From the NCBI GenBank assembly GCA_963576565.1, contig OY755039.1, positions 72,496,771 to 72,560,770 of the forward strand: 64,000 nucleotides of DNA, given 5' to 3'. Shown piece after piece: positions 32,690 to 44,143 of the stretch. This DNA is from Aspidapion aeneum (taxonomy: Eukaryota > Arthropoda > Insecta > Coleoptera > Brentidae). The stretch's first letter is position 1. Each line of letters opens with the position of its first letter. Under the pieces are notes generated by a model, which worked only from the letters and a program-made list of their open reading frames with translations, made no database searches and had not been told where the DNA came from. Position numbers and translations under genes: made by a program.

Positions 32690-33110
32690 ACAAGTCGGTT
32701 AGTAAATAAAAAATCTGCCATTTTTGATCCGCCATTTTGATTTTTTTAAGTTTGAGTAAAAAATTTTGTTAAATGACTTCAAGCAATGTAATATTTCAAG
32801 TTTGAGACAAATCGGTTAGTAAATAAAAAATCTGCCATTTTGGATCAGCCATTTTGATTTTTTTAAGATTGAGTAAAAAATTTTGTTAAATGACCTCAAG
32901 CAATGTAATATTTCAAGTTTGAGACAAATCGGTTAGTAAATAAGAAAATCCGCCATTTTGGATCCGCCATTTTGATTTTTTTAAATTTGAGTAAAAAATT
33001 TTGTTAAATGACCTCAAGCAGTGTAATATTTCAAGTTTGGAACAAAAAACCGCCATTTTGATTTTTTTAAGTTTGAGTAAAAAATTTTCGTAAATGACCT
33101 GAAGCATTTT
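32690..33110. repeat. central ~117-bp tandem repeat, 4 copies
   Basis: GCCATTTTGATTTTTTTAA recurs at 32731, 32848, 32966 and 33052; the last unit has a deletion. Confidence 0.9.
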
Positions 33111-33599
33111 GATTTTTCGATCCGCCATTGTTGTAATAAAAAACGTAAATTGTAGTATTACCAGGTTACCAAATACTAGAACTGCCAAGATTCAACAGTC
33201 GACTTAATGGATTTAACTTTACTTAACAAAAACAGATTTCAAATAAATTAGTAAAAAAATTTCTTTTAAGTCACAAGCTTTCATAAATTGCACTAAAAAT
33301 TAAAAAATAATTTTCTAACACACTAATATTATCATATTAATAAAAGCGATGGCCGACTGATGGAAATTTTGAGGATGTTAGCACGATAACATATCCGTAT
33401 CAATTAAATATTACTATTTGCGAGAATCAATCTAGCAGAAAAATGCAGAGGTAAATAAATAAAGAAGAGTTTATTCTGGATTATAATGAAATCGCTGATC
33501 GTGTTGTTTGGAAACTCATTTTTCTATTGGGGGAAGGAGAGGGTGGGGGTAGAGGTAGAAATATATTTTTTGTTTGGGCTGTATTGCCATCGGACCTTT

Positions 33600-35020
33600 A
33601 TGCATATATCAAATTTTATAAAAGTTATTTGGGGTGGGGGTAGAGGTGGGAGGATATTTTTTTTCTTAATATTGTATTGTCATCGGATCACTATATGTAT
33701 ACCAAATTTCATCCAAATCGGATAATGGGAAGTGTGTCAAAAACGCATTTTTTATGGAAGGGGTGGGGGGTAGGGGTGGGAGGACATTTTTTCATTATTG
33801 TTGTATTGTTATCGGACCACTATATGTATACCAAATTTCATCCAAATCGGATAATGGTAAGTGTGTCAAAAACGCATTTTTCTATAGATGAGGGTGGGGG
33901 TAGGAGTGGTGGGATTTTTTTTTCAATGTTGTATTGTCATTGAACCACTATATGTATACCAAATTTCATCCAAATCGGATAATGGGAAGGGTGTCAAAAA
34001 CGCATTTTCTATGGAAGGGGGTGGGGGTAGGGGCGGGAGGATATTTTTTTAAATGTTGTATTGTCATCGGACCACTATGTGAATACCAAATTTCATCCAA
34101 ATCGGATAATGGGAAGTGTGTAAAAAACTCATTTTTCTATGAAAGGGGGTGGGGGTAGAGGTGGGAGGATATTTTTTTCTTAATATTGTATTGTCATCGG
34201 ATCACGATATGTATACCAAATTTCATCCAAATCGGACAACGGGATGTGTGTCAAAAACAATTTTTTCTATGGAAGGGGGTGGGGGTAGGGGTGGGAGGAT
34301 ATTTTTTCTTATTGTTGTATTATCATCGGACCACTATGTGTATACCAAATTTTATCCAATTCGGATAACGGGAAGTGTGTCAAAAAGACATTTTTCTATA
34401 GAAGGGGTGGGGGTAGGGGTGGGAGGATATTTTTTTCTTAATGTTGTATTGTCATCAGACCACTATGTGAATACCAAGTTTCATCCAAATCGGATAATGG
34501 GAAGTGTGTCAAAAACTCATTTTTCTATGAAAGGGGGTGGGGGTAGAGGTGGGAGGATATTTTTTTATTATATATGTATACCAAATTTCATCTAAATCGG
34601 ATAACGGGATGTGTGTCAAAAACAAATTTTTCTATGGAAGGGGGTGGGGGTAGGGGTGGGAGGATATTTTTTTCTTATTGTTGTATTATTATCGGACCAC
34701 TATGTGTATACCAAATTTTATCCAAATCGGATAACGGGAAGTGTGTCAAAAACACATTTTTCTATAGAAGGGGTGGGGGTAGGGGTGGGAGGATATTTTT
34801 TTATTATTGTTGTATTATCATCGGACCACTATGTGTATACCAAATTTTATCCAAATCGGATAACGGGAAGTGTGTCAAAAACACATTTTTCTATAGAAGG
34901 GGTGGGGGTTGGGGTTGTTTGGATATTTTTTTGTTAATGTTGTATTGTCATGGGACCACTACGTGTGTACCAAATTTCATCCAAATCGGATAATGGGAAG
35001 TGTGTCAAAAACGCTTCACA
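33600..35020. repeat. right array of ~128-bp repeat, 11 copies, inverted
   Basis: AAATCGGATAA-type markers at 33712 to 34983. G-rich blocks (GGGGGTGGGGGTAGGGGTGGG) are on the plus strand, opposite to the left array. Confidence 0.93.
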
Positions 35021-35168
35021 AGATTTGATAGATAGTTAGTTAGTTAGACAGAACATCTGAAGCTAAATAAAAGCTTGTAAAAAATTGCGTAGGATTTTTT
35101 AAAGATTTTTTTATATAAATAATATATTTTATTTTTCATCTACACATTTTGTAAATAAAATTTTTTTA

Positions 35169-35291
35169 AGTCCGGCGCCGAGTTGGCCGGCGCCCAGTTG
35201 GCGGCGCCGAGTTGGCCCGGCGCCCAGTTGGCCCGGCGCCCAGTTGGCGGCGCCGAGTTGGCGGCGCCGAGTTGGCGGCGCCCAGTTGTCC
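35169..35291. repeat. right GC-rich terminal repeat block
   Basis: Inverse of the left block, same 14-16-bp GGCGCC units in nearly the same order. Confidence 0.95.
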
Positions 35292-35299
35292 CATTCCGA

Positions 35300-36283
35300 A
35301 GTTTAAACCAGGTAACCAGTCAAAAATTGATCCTAATAATTTACTAAAAAAGAAAAGAATTAATGAAATAAATATTTTTGCCCACCTCGACTGAAGAAGT
35401 GATAAAAACAATAAAATAACTAAAGAAGAAAAACTCTCATGGTATAGATATCTGTTAAAATTTTTAAGGAATTTCCAGAAAACTGTTGCGAAGCTCTAAG
35501 TTACATCATAAATGAATCTTTTAATGAAGGCTACTTTCCAAACGACCTGAAAACTGCAATAGTGGTCCGGCAAACTATAGGCCCATTTCTCTCTTACCGG
35601 TTATATCAAAGATTTTCGAAAAAATAGTAAAATCTAGAATGTTATCTTACTTTGAAAAAATCAAACTTACTTCCAAAAAACAATTTGGCTTTCAAAATAA
35701 AATAGGAACTAAAGATGCTATTTTCAACTTCCTAAATGAAGTGCACTTAAAATTGGATAAGTCTTTTGTAGCATCGGTGTTCTGTGATCTCGCAAAAGCC
35801 TTTAATTGCGTGGATCACAGTACACTTTTGCAGAAAATGGAATTTTACGGCTTTCGTGGCAGGGTCTTGAAGTGGTTTATGTCCTATCTTGTAAATAGAA
35901 GACAAATTAAGACAGTAAGGGACAGAGGTGGGGTGATTAGATCTTCTCTTGCTTCAATAACTTGCTGTGTACCTCAGGGATCTGTTCTGGGTCCTATTCT
36001 TTTTCTTCTCTACCTCGATGACTTTTTAGATCTTCCTATTCAAGGTATTTTTACGTTTTTTGCAGATGACACTAGTATAACTTGGTCATCAAATAACAAA
36101 GAGGAGTTGGAGAGGATGATGAATGAGGACCTTGAGCAGATCAAAGGGTGGTTCGATGCTAATAAGTTGGCTCTAAATTTAAATAAAACTAAACATATGG
36201 TATTTCAAAACAGAACAAAACTAAATCTTCAAATAGTGAAAGTGTTGAAAAATAAAAATTTTTGGGTTCATTGCCACACTTAA
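35300..36283 (+). pseudogene. decayed LINE reverse transcriptase
   Basis: From about 35380 broken frames encode the pre-RT region (HGIDI, EFPENCCEALSYIINESF), and from 35580 to 36283 an RT core: NYRPISLLPVISKIFEKIV, VFCDLAKAFNCVDHSTLL, CVPQGSVLGPILFLLYLDD and the active-site FADD near 36058-36070. A frame change lies just before NYRPI. This is a Jockey/CR1-type RT without endonuclease. It starts a few bases after the foldback element and is interrupted at about 36262 by a tandem-repeat block; its C-terminus resumes at 36780. Confidence 0.85.
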
Positions 36284-36560
36284 ACTCTAATTTTTGAAAT
36301 CTACCCCCACCCTTTTTTTACACTAAATTGTATTTTGTTTAACTCCAGACTCAATTACCTTTCGTTTGATATCACACACGACATATTTTCACTTAAACTC
36401 TAATTTTTGAAATTTACCTCCATCCCCCTTTTTTTTTAAGAACTAAAATTTATTTTGTTTAACTCCAGACTTAATTACCTTTCGTTTGGTATCACACACG
36501 CCTTATTTTCACATAAATTCTAATTTTTGAAATCTACCCCCACCCTTTTATTTGGCTTGT
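36276..36560. repeat. ~113-120-bp tandem repeat, 3 copies
   Basis: TAAACTCTAATTTTTGAAAT recurs at 36281 and 36394 and, as TAAATTC, at 36514, each followed by a CTACCCCCACCC-type tract. It is the left part of a block (to about 36780) inserted in the LINE; a hairpin with TAGCTCACACT arms closes it at 36748-36786. Confidence 0.85.
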
Positions 36561-36779
36561 GATCGGTGGATTTTGTTCATTTTTTAATGGGACCATCCCG
36601 ACTCAAGACCCAGCATAGGTACCAAATTTCGTTAAAATCGGGCAAGCGGATTTTGAGTTATGGCGCGTTGGTCATTACAGACAGACATATATAAAAATTT
36701 TTGACATCTGAGCAACTTTTTTTTTCTCAAACAAATTAGGATCACCATAGCTCACACTACTATAGTATAGTAGAAGTGT

Positions 36780-37260
36780 GAGCTAATAGCATCAAGCCTT
36801 TATGCAATAAAAGAAACAAGGAAGACCCTAAATCAAGATGCTGCAATTGAGGTCTACCACTCTTTATTTGAGTCACATGCACGATATTGCATTCCATTTT
36901 GGGGTTACTCTGCGAATTATAGAATGCAGCTAGTTTTTTTACTACAAAAAAGGGCAATTCGCCTCAGCAAAGACCTCTACTTTAACCTCCTGCCAATCAT
37001 ATTTTAAATCCCTAAAACTTCTTACATTTTTTTATCTTATTTTATATGAATCTCTAACATTGATTCACAGTTACAACCAGAAGGGATTCTTTCAAAAAAG
37101 ATGCGAATTACATCAATATTATGACAAAAAAATTGTGTGTGCGTAAGACCACACGGCAGAAGTGTAAACTTCAACAAGGCGAAATTAATAATACTGGCCT
37201 TCATCTGCATCATCATATCGCTGAATGTTCCTCTCACAGTCAACTCGATCCGACTTCACC
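36780..37260 (+). pseudogene. LINE C-terminal region after the inserted block
   Basis: Frames read AIKETRKTLNQDAAIEVYHS and ARYCIPFWGYSANYR (about 36800-36925), then QKRAIR and further on SYNQKGFFQKRCELHQYYD (37068-37124). This is the conserved thumb and C-terminal part of a Jockey-type RT protein and most likely continues the copy at 35300-36283. Several stops and shifts. Confidence 0.75.
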
Positions 37261-37561
37261 CGAATGAGCGTTACATAGCCAAGCCTGACGGCTGAGTTCA
37301 ATTCACTACCCACAAAAACTGCTAAACGCGCCTAATAAAGTTTACACTTCAAAAATCACGTTTTTTATTTGTCAAACACACTGTGTTTATTGTATTAGAA
37401 TCTAGTCAGTAAGACTAATTAGCAATTTTGTTTTAACTTAATTTACTAGAAAAGTCAGATTTAAACTTAGGGTTCACTCAACAGTTCTCCCCGCTTTGTT
37501 TAGTCTGTAACTCACAATTGTGTTGTGTTTATAGCATTATTTTGTTTTATGTGTAATTCAC

Positions 37562-39959
37562 TTAGTTTACTAGCTCAAACGGCTTCACTCTTTTTAGTCT
37601 TCGAACTAGCATAGTATTATCTAGAAGCTGAATTGCTTCCACATTCACATGCCGATGGAGTCGATCTTCATGGCTTTTTGCGTACTTTTTTATAGTCTCT
37701 GCTACAGTTTCGATTTTTAGATCTCGATGAAGGTCACTATTTCGAACGTACCAAGGTGCATTCACAATGTTTCTTAATACTTTATTTTGAAATCTCTGTA
37801 AAACTAGAATGTTACTTTCTTTAGCACAACCCCATAGTTGAATACCATATGTCCATACTGGTTTCAGTATTTGTCTATAAAGCAGTAATTTAATATGAAT
37901 TGTTAACTTGGACTTCCTTCCAATTAGCCAGTTCATTTTTCTATACCTTATCTCAAGTTCTTTTTTTTTCTTAACATGTGCTTTCCAGCGCAATTTGGCA
38001 TCAAGTGTTATACCGAGATATTTTGCCTGATTTGAATATGGTACGGGAATGTTGTTAATTGTTATTTGTATATGATTTATATTTTTGTTTGTAAAATCAA
38101 CATGAATTGATTTAGTTTCATTTAATTTTATTCGCCACTTTGTGGTCCAACTGTGAACTTGGGTGACGGCATCCTGAAGTTTTTCTATGCATTTTTCAAT
38201 ATATTTTTCTACCGTCAATAAACCAGTATCATCGGCAAATGTTGCTAAGTGACAATTTTCTGACTTTGGGATATCGCAAGTGAATAATAAGTATAGATAA
38301 GTGCCTAGTACGCTACCCTGGGGCACGCCTGCTTGAATTTCTCTTAAATTTGAGTATGAGTCTTCCTGTTTTACTCTAAAATGTCTATCAGATATGTATG
38401 ATTCCAAAATATCCGAATATTGTTTTGGCAGAAACCATTTTAGTTTAAAATTAAGGCCTTCATGCCACACTTTGTCAAATGCTTGTGCTCATGATAACTT
38501 CTGCAACTTTCCACAGTTTAGGTACATACCTAAGCCTAAAAGACGCATTAATTAGGTTGCATAGTTTTACGATAGCTTTTCTGGGGAGTTGTTTTATGAC
38601 TACCCCGTTAATAAGATCATACCCTGGGGCTTTTTTCGAATTAATATTTTTGATTTCTGTAAATATTTCTTTTGGTGATGTAAGCGCTTAATATGGTCTT
38701 CGATTTGATGGGGTTCATTTAAATGAAAGTTTTCATCTGGTGCTTCGTGGGGCTGAAATGTTTTTTCTAAATGACTTGCAAAAATATCTGCTTTTTCTTC
38801 GTTACTCCTTGCCCACTGGTTGTTAGATTTTCGTATGGGTGGAATTTGGATAATTGGTCTTTTAAAATCTTTGGTTGCTTTCCAAAGGCAATAGTCGGTA
38901 TTTTTATCATCTGTAAGTTCATTAAGAAAATGGTTAATATATAAATTTTTTATTACTAGAATTTCTCGCCTAATGCGCTGCGTCATGTTGTTGAGATTTG
39001 TTTTGTCTCGAGGATCACGGCTTTGCTGCCACTTTCTTCTTAGTTTCCTTTTTTCCAATATAAGGTCTCTAATTTCCTTTGGATAGTTTTTTCCCTTAAA
39101 AATTCTCTTTGGTTTTGGACTGTTTTCCCACGCTGCTTGTTGAATATTTGTAACAAAATATTCAACTTCTTTATCGATTTGTTCTGGCGTTTGTAATGGT
39201 ACTGATAGGTTTATTTTTTCTGACAGACTTTGTTTAAAACTAATCCAGTCAGTCAGTTTATTAACTAGTGAGATATTTGCTTCTTTCTTTATTATGTTTT
39301 TACTAAGAGTTAGAATAATAGGTGAATGATCTGAGTGTAAATCAAAACTTTCTTCTATATCTACAAAACTATATATTTTTAACTATAAAAAAATCAATTA
39401 GATCTGGAATTTTTCCTGGATCTGTTGGATAATATGTGGGCTTACCAGTTGATATCGGCTCACATTGATATTCACTAATAGCTTGCAAAAGTTCTTTTCC
39501 TTTAGAATTCGTCAGTTTAGATCCCCAGTAGGTATTTTTTGCATTAAAGTCACCTCCAATTATAAAACGGTTTCCTAATTTCCTGAGAAAATTAAGATAT
39601 TGATTTTTCTTTAGTAAGTGCCTTGGTGGTATATAGACAGCACTTATGACTAGTGTATATGTTTTGGTTTTTACACTTACTAATGTAGCTTGAATCTCTA
39701 TGGTTTTATATCCCATCTCCTCATGGTGTGATATATTTTCTTTAATTATTACAGCACTTCCCCCATGTGCAGTATTGCTAGGGTGAGTTGTATGATACAC
39801 TTTAAAACCTTTAAATTTAATATGAGACTGGTTAGTGAAATGCGTTTCTGACACAAGACAAACGTCAATTTTTTCTATGTCTAGAATAACTTGCAAGTCT
39901 TGCTGATGTTGCAAGAGACCATTGGCATTCCAAGCTAGAATTCTAAGATTACTGACCAT
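37562..39959 (-). pseudogene. Jockey-type ORF2: endonuclease and RT, frameshifted
   Basis: ATG 39959 starts the endonuclease (LRILAWNANGLLQHQ, VSETHF, GGDFNAKNTYWGS, about 39960-39400), which runs into a stop at 39369. The linker is readable at 39058-38600 (RNWSRDPRDK-like basic region and PPIRKSNNQWARS), then a gap with the N-terminal RT fingers degraded. The RT core from 38470 has QAGVPQGSVLGTYLYLLF and FADDTGLL, then the thumb (KYLGITLDAKLRWKAHV) and C-terminus to 37562. At least three breaks. The order and motifs fit Jockey/R1-type LINEs; the copy cannot make a whole protein. Confidence 0.85.
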
Positions 39960-41306
39960 TTTGAGGCATATTGGTAGCTCCGTTATTGCTACTTTCTAGT
40001 TTAGTTAATCGCTCATCAAGTTTGTTCAATTTCTCCAAAATTAATTGTAGTGTTTGTTCCATAGTATTTTGACTACTGATATTAATATCAGGTATAGTAG
40101 CTGTTGCTGCTACTTGGCTGTATGTCCTTGTCACAGAGTTTTGTGTGACTGTGTTTCTTGTCTGTTGGTTTTGTCTATTTGTACTCACGTTTGGAGATTC
40201 GGTTTCTTAGGTTTATTTTTCAATTTTTGTATTTCTTTAGCAACAAGGCATCCTCTGTAGTTAGGAAGATGCTTGCCTCCACAGTGGATGCTGTGTTTTG
40301 GCTCAGAGTCTTTTGGTTTGGGGCATTCTACAGTAAGATGTTTCCCCGTGAATTTTACGCAACGTGGTTCTTTAGCGCAATATTTTTGTGTGTGTCCATA
40401 AGATTGATATCTTTTGCATTGAGGGACTAATTTTGAGGTTTTTAGTGCTTTTATTTCCACTTCAATCCCAAGGATACTGGAAATTTCAAAATTTTTGTTG
40501 ATATCTTCATCGTGGCTAAATGTGAGCATAAACATGTTAAGAGGTTGTCTTGTTCTCCATTTAAGTTTGTTGCTGGCTTCCAGTGCCTTAAAACCTTTTT
40601 TTTGTAGATCAGCTACAATTTTTTGTGGGTCACATGAGAAGTGTAGCCTATTCGCTATTACCCTAATTGGCTTTATTTGTTTGTTTTCGTATGAGTGCCA
40701 TTGATGCTTTATTTCATTAAGCATTTTAGTAACCAGCCGATAGCTGTCTGCGTCTTGTACATTTATTTTAATATTTTCGTTATTTAAAACTTTTATTTTA
40801 ACTCCTTGTATGATATTTAACTTTTCATAAATATCATTAAAATTATTTACGCCATTTACCATAATCGGTGGAGGAGCTTTTTTAACCGTAGTAGGGGGTT
40901 CTTCATTTTGTGTTTTCTTGGAGGGCTCTCCAGTGCCCGAGCTTTTTTGTGGTGGTGAGAGTGAAGTATCCATTCGACGTTTTTTCTAACCTTTTCGTTT
41001 TTGTCTGATCCACTCAATTTCTCTTGCCAGATCGTCCTCATCAGTAATGTAGTCCATGTCAGACTCTTCTTTTATAGTGACTTTTGTCTCTAAATCTGCA
41101 AATTTTCTTCGCATACTTTCCAGTCGACTTCGGAGATAATCCACTTGTACACTAAGTGAATTTTTTTCGTTTTGGGATTTTTTCCATTCGCTATATAAAA
41201 TTTCTTCATTTTGTGTTCTAGCATGGCTATCCTGAAATAATTCGGCATTATCCATTTTTTCTTGATTTTGTTTGGGCTTTTCGCTAATTTTTAAAACAAG
41301 CTTCAC
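39949..41306 (-). pseudogene. Jockey-type ORF1 (Gag-like) with zinc knuckles, broken
   Basis: Three pieces in order on the minus strand. From 41306 a coiled-coil, charged N-terminus ends at a stop at 40986-40988 and continues in the same frame from 40985 (ATG 40973). The middle piece (to 40185) has the PRE_C2HC-type domain (IKPIRVIANRLHFSCDPQKI) and three Cys/His knuckles, one with the second Cys lost (CVKFTGKHLTVEC). After a frameshift near 40190 the C-terminus (SYSQVAA-like, coiled coil, NGATNMPQNGQ) overlaps ORF2. ORF1 binds element RNA. Confidence 0.82.
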
Positions 41307-41330
41307 AGGTGATGGTACACTTTTTTTGCT

Positions 41331-41570
41331 TTTAAATATGATATATTATTTAGAATAAACATTGTTTATAGATATTTAACACAGATTTTTCGCGCGCGCG
41401 GTTTATTATAAACAAAACAAACCTCGACTTTGACCTCGTTAGCACTATTATGCAGGTACGATGCAATACAACCGTACCGAACTGCGATCGAACGAATACT
41501 GATACTGATAAAAAATCACTTGCATACTGTTAGGCCACTGCGGCACTTACCAGGAACTCCCTTTTTCATC
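41331..41570. other. spacer upstream of the LINE, no gene seen
   Basis: Contains a GCGCGCGCGG tract and ATGCAGGTACG at 41449; could hold the LINE 5' UTR or a YIPF6 leader exon, neither shown. Confidence 0.3.
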
Positions 41571-41830
41571 TAGGAAAAACTATTTACAATAGACTACCAT
41601 ATGATATAAAAGATTTAAATGTAAAATTTAAATTTGCTAGAATCAGTACACTATTCACTAAAAGATATAACTGAAAAAATAAACCTTTTTTCCAACTTTA
41701 CTATTTAGGAAAAAAAATCAACTCTATTTCTAAAATTATGGATTGTTGTAAAATTATAGTTTAAGTTTTTAGCTATAGGGAAAATATTGTTACTATAGGC
41801 TTTTCTGCAATAAATAAATTTGATTTGATT
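41571..41830 (+). pseudogene. C-terminal scrap and tail of another LINE
   Basis: A frame reads LGKTIYNRLPYDIKDL at about 41590-41640, the post-RT C-terminal motif, followed by a 3' UTR and AATAAATAAATTTGATTTGATTT at about 41810, a pentameric LINE tail. Confidence 0.65.
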
Positions 41831-42084
41831 TCATTTTGAACTGTACATGCCTTAAATAAAGTATAATCCCTAGTATAAACATCACACCAGCCGTAACTTT
41901 TTTAAATAAAGGCAGGGCAAAACATACTCACCTAAGTACTTGGGTAGAATTATTATTATTTGTTAAACTTCACACACAGATCACCAAATGTGCTTCTTTT
42001 TGGGTTATTATATTTCTTCCAAATAATAAAAATTTTCTTTAATATTGCTTAATATAATAGTAAGTGAATTATTAATTTTTACAG

Positions 42085-42210
42085 ATGTATGATGATGTCA
42101 CCACAGCTCATCTGGAAGGTGATATGATAACACCAGGAAGCACTAGTGCCCGGTCAAATTTAGGACAGCCAGATTTTAATACACTAGATGAACCTATAAA
42201 GGATACAGTG
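42085..42210 (+). CDS. YIPF6: YIPF6 orthologue, exon (N-terminal cytosolic part)
   Basis: 126 bases between TTTTTACAG and GTAAGG, phase 0 at both ends, coding MYDDVTTAHLEGDMITPG...FNTLDEPIKDTV. The end aligns with the conserved cytosolic segment before the first membrane helix of YIPF6, and the two following exons continue that alignment in phase. YIPF6 is a multi-pass Yip1-domain protein of the Golgi that works with Rab-dependent traffic. The ATG is the first base of the exon, so it may be the start codon behind a non-coding first exon, or a Met within the frame if an upstream coding exon exists; none was found. The exon is the only clear host coding sequence for tens of kb on the left. Confidence 0.85.
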
Positions 42211-42295
42211 GTAAGGCATTCCCATTTAAAAATATACACTAACATGGTAAAAATTTTCTAAACTGGGACACTTTACTTTTACAGCAGCACCTTTA

Positions 42296-42372
42296 TATGA
42301 GCTGGCCACAGTAGGTGTAAAAAATTTGTCTACCAGGCTCTACTCTATACAGTACACTACAATACACAATTG
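42296..42372. mobile_element. partial copy of the 144-bp hAT-like MITE
   Basis: GAGCTGGCCACAGTAGGTGT followed by AATTTGTCTACCAGG and TACACTACAATACAC matches the interior of the MITE at 24795-24938; the right end is missing. Confidence 0.6.
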
Positions 42373-43088
42373 TGTTTTTATTTTTTTTGTTTTAGTCACT
42401 TTTTTAATTAAAGTTTTTTGTTTTAGTCATTTTTAAAATTTTTGTTTTTGTCACTTTTTTAATTTTTACTTTTTATCCTTCTTGTTTTTGGCTGGGTGCT
42501 ATTTTATATTTTGTGACAATCCATTTTTAGTCTAAGGTTTGTAGGTTCTAGTTTTTAGCCTGCATTGTCAATAGACTAGTTTTTTTCTTGATAATAAAGT
42601 ACTTTTTGAATTGAATTGAACAACTTTCCGTTTTTGTCTTCGTTATAACTGCGAAATAATTTAATATCAGTTTTGAGGTTTAAAAAAGCAGTTTTGAAAA
42701 AAAGTTTTCGAATAAAACGTTTTAATTTTTCCGCGTAGAATTGAAATCCGCAATCAGAAATAGCATGTTCCATTAAAAAAAATCAACGTCGAGCGGATTT
42801 TTTAACACTTCCTGTAAGGCTAGGACCTTAAAACCTACATCATCAGAAAGAGCACATCTCACTACCTTGATAGTGATTTAAAAATGTTTAAAAATAATTA
42901 TCCCTTTTAAAATAATCGGCCTGTGCGGGTGGTCTGAAACACCCTGTATACTAGGTAATAACGAAAAACACTTTGAAAAACCCTACTTCAGCTACCTGTC
43001 TAGAGCATTCAAGTTTTTACTTCTTTGAAAATACATTCATGATGCTATTTCATGTTTTATACCTGTTTTATAAATATCGTCTTATCTA

Positions 43089-43090
<2 letters not shown>

Positions 43091-43125
<35 letters not shown>
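43091..43125. repeat. (TG)n microsatellite
   Basis: About 17 TG dinucleotides. Confidence 0.98.
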
Positions 43126-43126
<1 letters not shown>

Positions 43127-44143
43127 TATGCCTGTCCGTAACACGAGAGCTCCTAAACCGCTGAACCGATTTTCATAAAATGTTCAGGTAAAATAAGTGC
43201 TTGATGCTCTAACGAGCTAATTGATTTTGGTGAAAATCCATTAATGCTAATGACAGTTTTTTGACAATTAAACAACTAAAAAAATGCTAACTTTTACTGG
43301 AGCATCACATCAATATTCGTAGGAGCTTTAGTTTCTAAGATATTTACAAAAAACTGTTTTTAAAGCTGATATATCATGGCTTCACTTGAACTGTGCTAAT
43401 AGGCTAGCTAGGAAGGTATCAGATCCGTCATAGATCCATTTATTGTTATTTTTAGTTGTATTTTTTTTAATTTAATTTAGTTTGTATTTTTTTTGTACTT
43501 TAAAATCTTGGATTTTTAAGATTTCTCTTTGTTTATATTTTATTGTTGTGCCAGTATTGTGTACATTTTTAACTACTTGTAACCATTTTTTATTTAATCA
43601 TATTTTTTTAACCTGACCACAACTAATTTATTTTACTTGACTTAATTAATGTTTTGTTGGAAATTATATTTCAATTTTTTTTGTATCTTTTCTACTGCTA
43701 CCAATTTTTTCTTTCTTTCCAAATACAAAGTAAGCATTGAGTTAACTAGAGAAAGCATTGTCAAATTTTTTGGTAGTTTAACATCTGCACAGGGGCAAAG
43801 AGGTATTTGTTTATTTTTCTACAATTAAATAAATACAGGAATTCTTGTTGCCAAGCTTTGTAGTAATATAATAAGATATATTTATTTTTAAGGCAATATT
43901 TTTAAAGTACATACTAGCAACGCCACTAGTTCTCTATTTGATTTTAGCAAAACCATATATGTATATTGGGGGTTGAGTTTGAGTTATTTATTTGATAATT
44001 ATTGATGGATGTGTCAATTTAAAGGTCATACAAAGTTTTTGTGTAAAAGTGTGGTTTATTTAGATTTGTATGGTAAAAAGTGGTAAAACATTGTGTATTA
44101 TGGAAGAGTGTGTACAAACAAATGTGGGCTTTTGTTTATAGTC
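43126..44143. other. intronic spacer, no gene seen
   Basis: Contains CTGAACCGATTTTCATAAAATG at 43162, an insect dispersed-repeat motif, and long T-rich stretches. Confidence 0.4.

Larger units (their letters stand above)
30377..35291. mobile_element. 4.9-kb foldback element with repeat-built arms
   Basis: Ends in GGACAACTGG (30377) and its inverse CCAGTTGTCC (35291). Each end starts with about 130 bp of GGCGCC-rich 14-16-bp repeats, followed by a near-identical inverted ~100-bp segment and then by inverted arrays of a ~128-bp repeat, 16 copies on the left and 11 on the right. The centre (32580-33600) has a different ~117-bp array and about 350 bp of unique DNA. The open frames through the arrays are by-products of the repeat. 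The design matches Drosophila foldback (FB) elements; no target duplication was found. Confidence 0.88.
37400..41330 (-). mobile_element. nearly full-length Jockey-type LINE, broken
   Basis: Minus-strand LINE with ORF1 (gag-like) and ORF2 (endonuclease-RT), adjacent with an 11-bp overlap at 39949-39959. Several frameshifts and stops make it inactive. Edges are approximate; no target duplication was found. Confidence 0.85.

Noticed and set aside
30609..34993. Many open frames of 60-160 codons on both strands
   Set aside because: They run through the ~128-bp repeat, whose stop-poor units give the same GVGVGGYFF-like peptide again and again; no start context or domain.
30629..35020. Regular repeats as a CRISPR array
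   Set aside because: Units are contiguous without unique spacers, are 120-130 bp long, and the setting is a eukaryotic foldback element.
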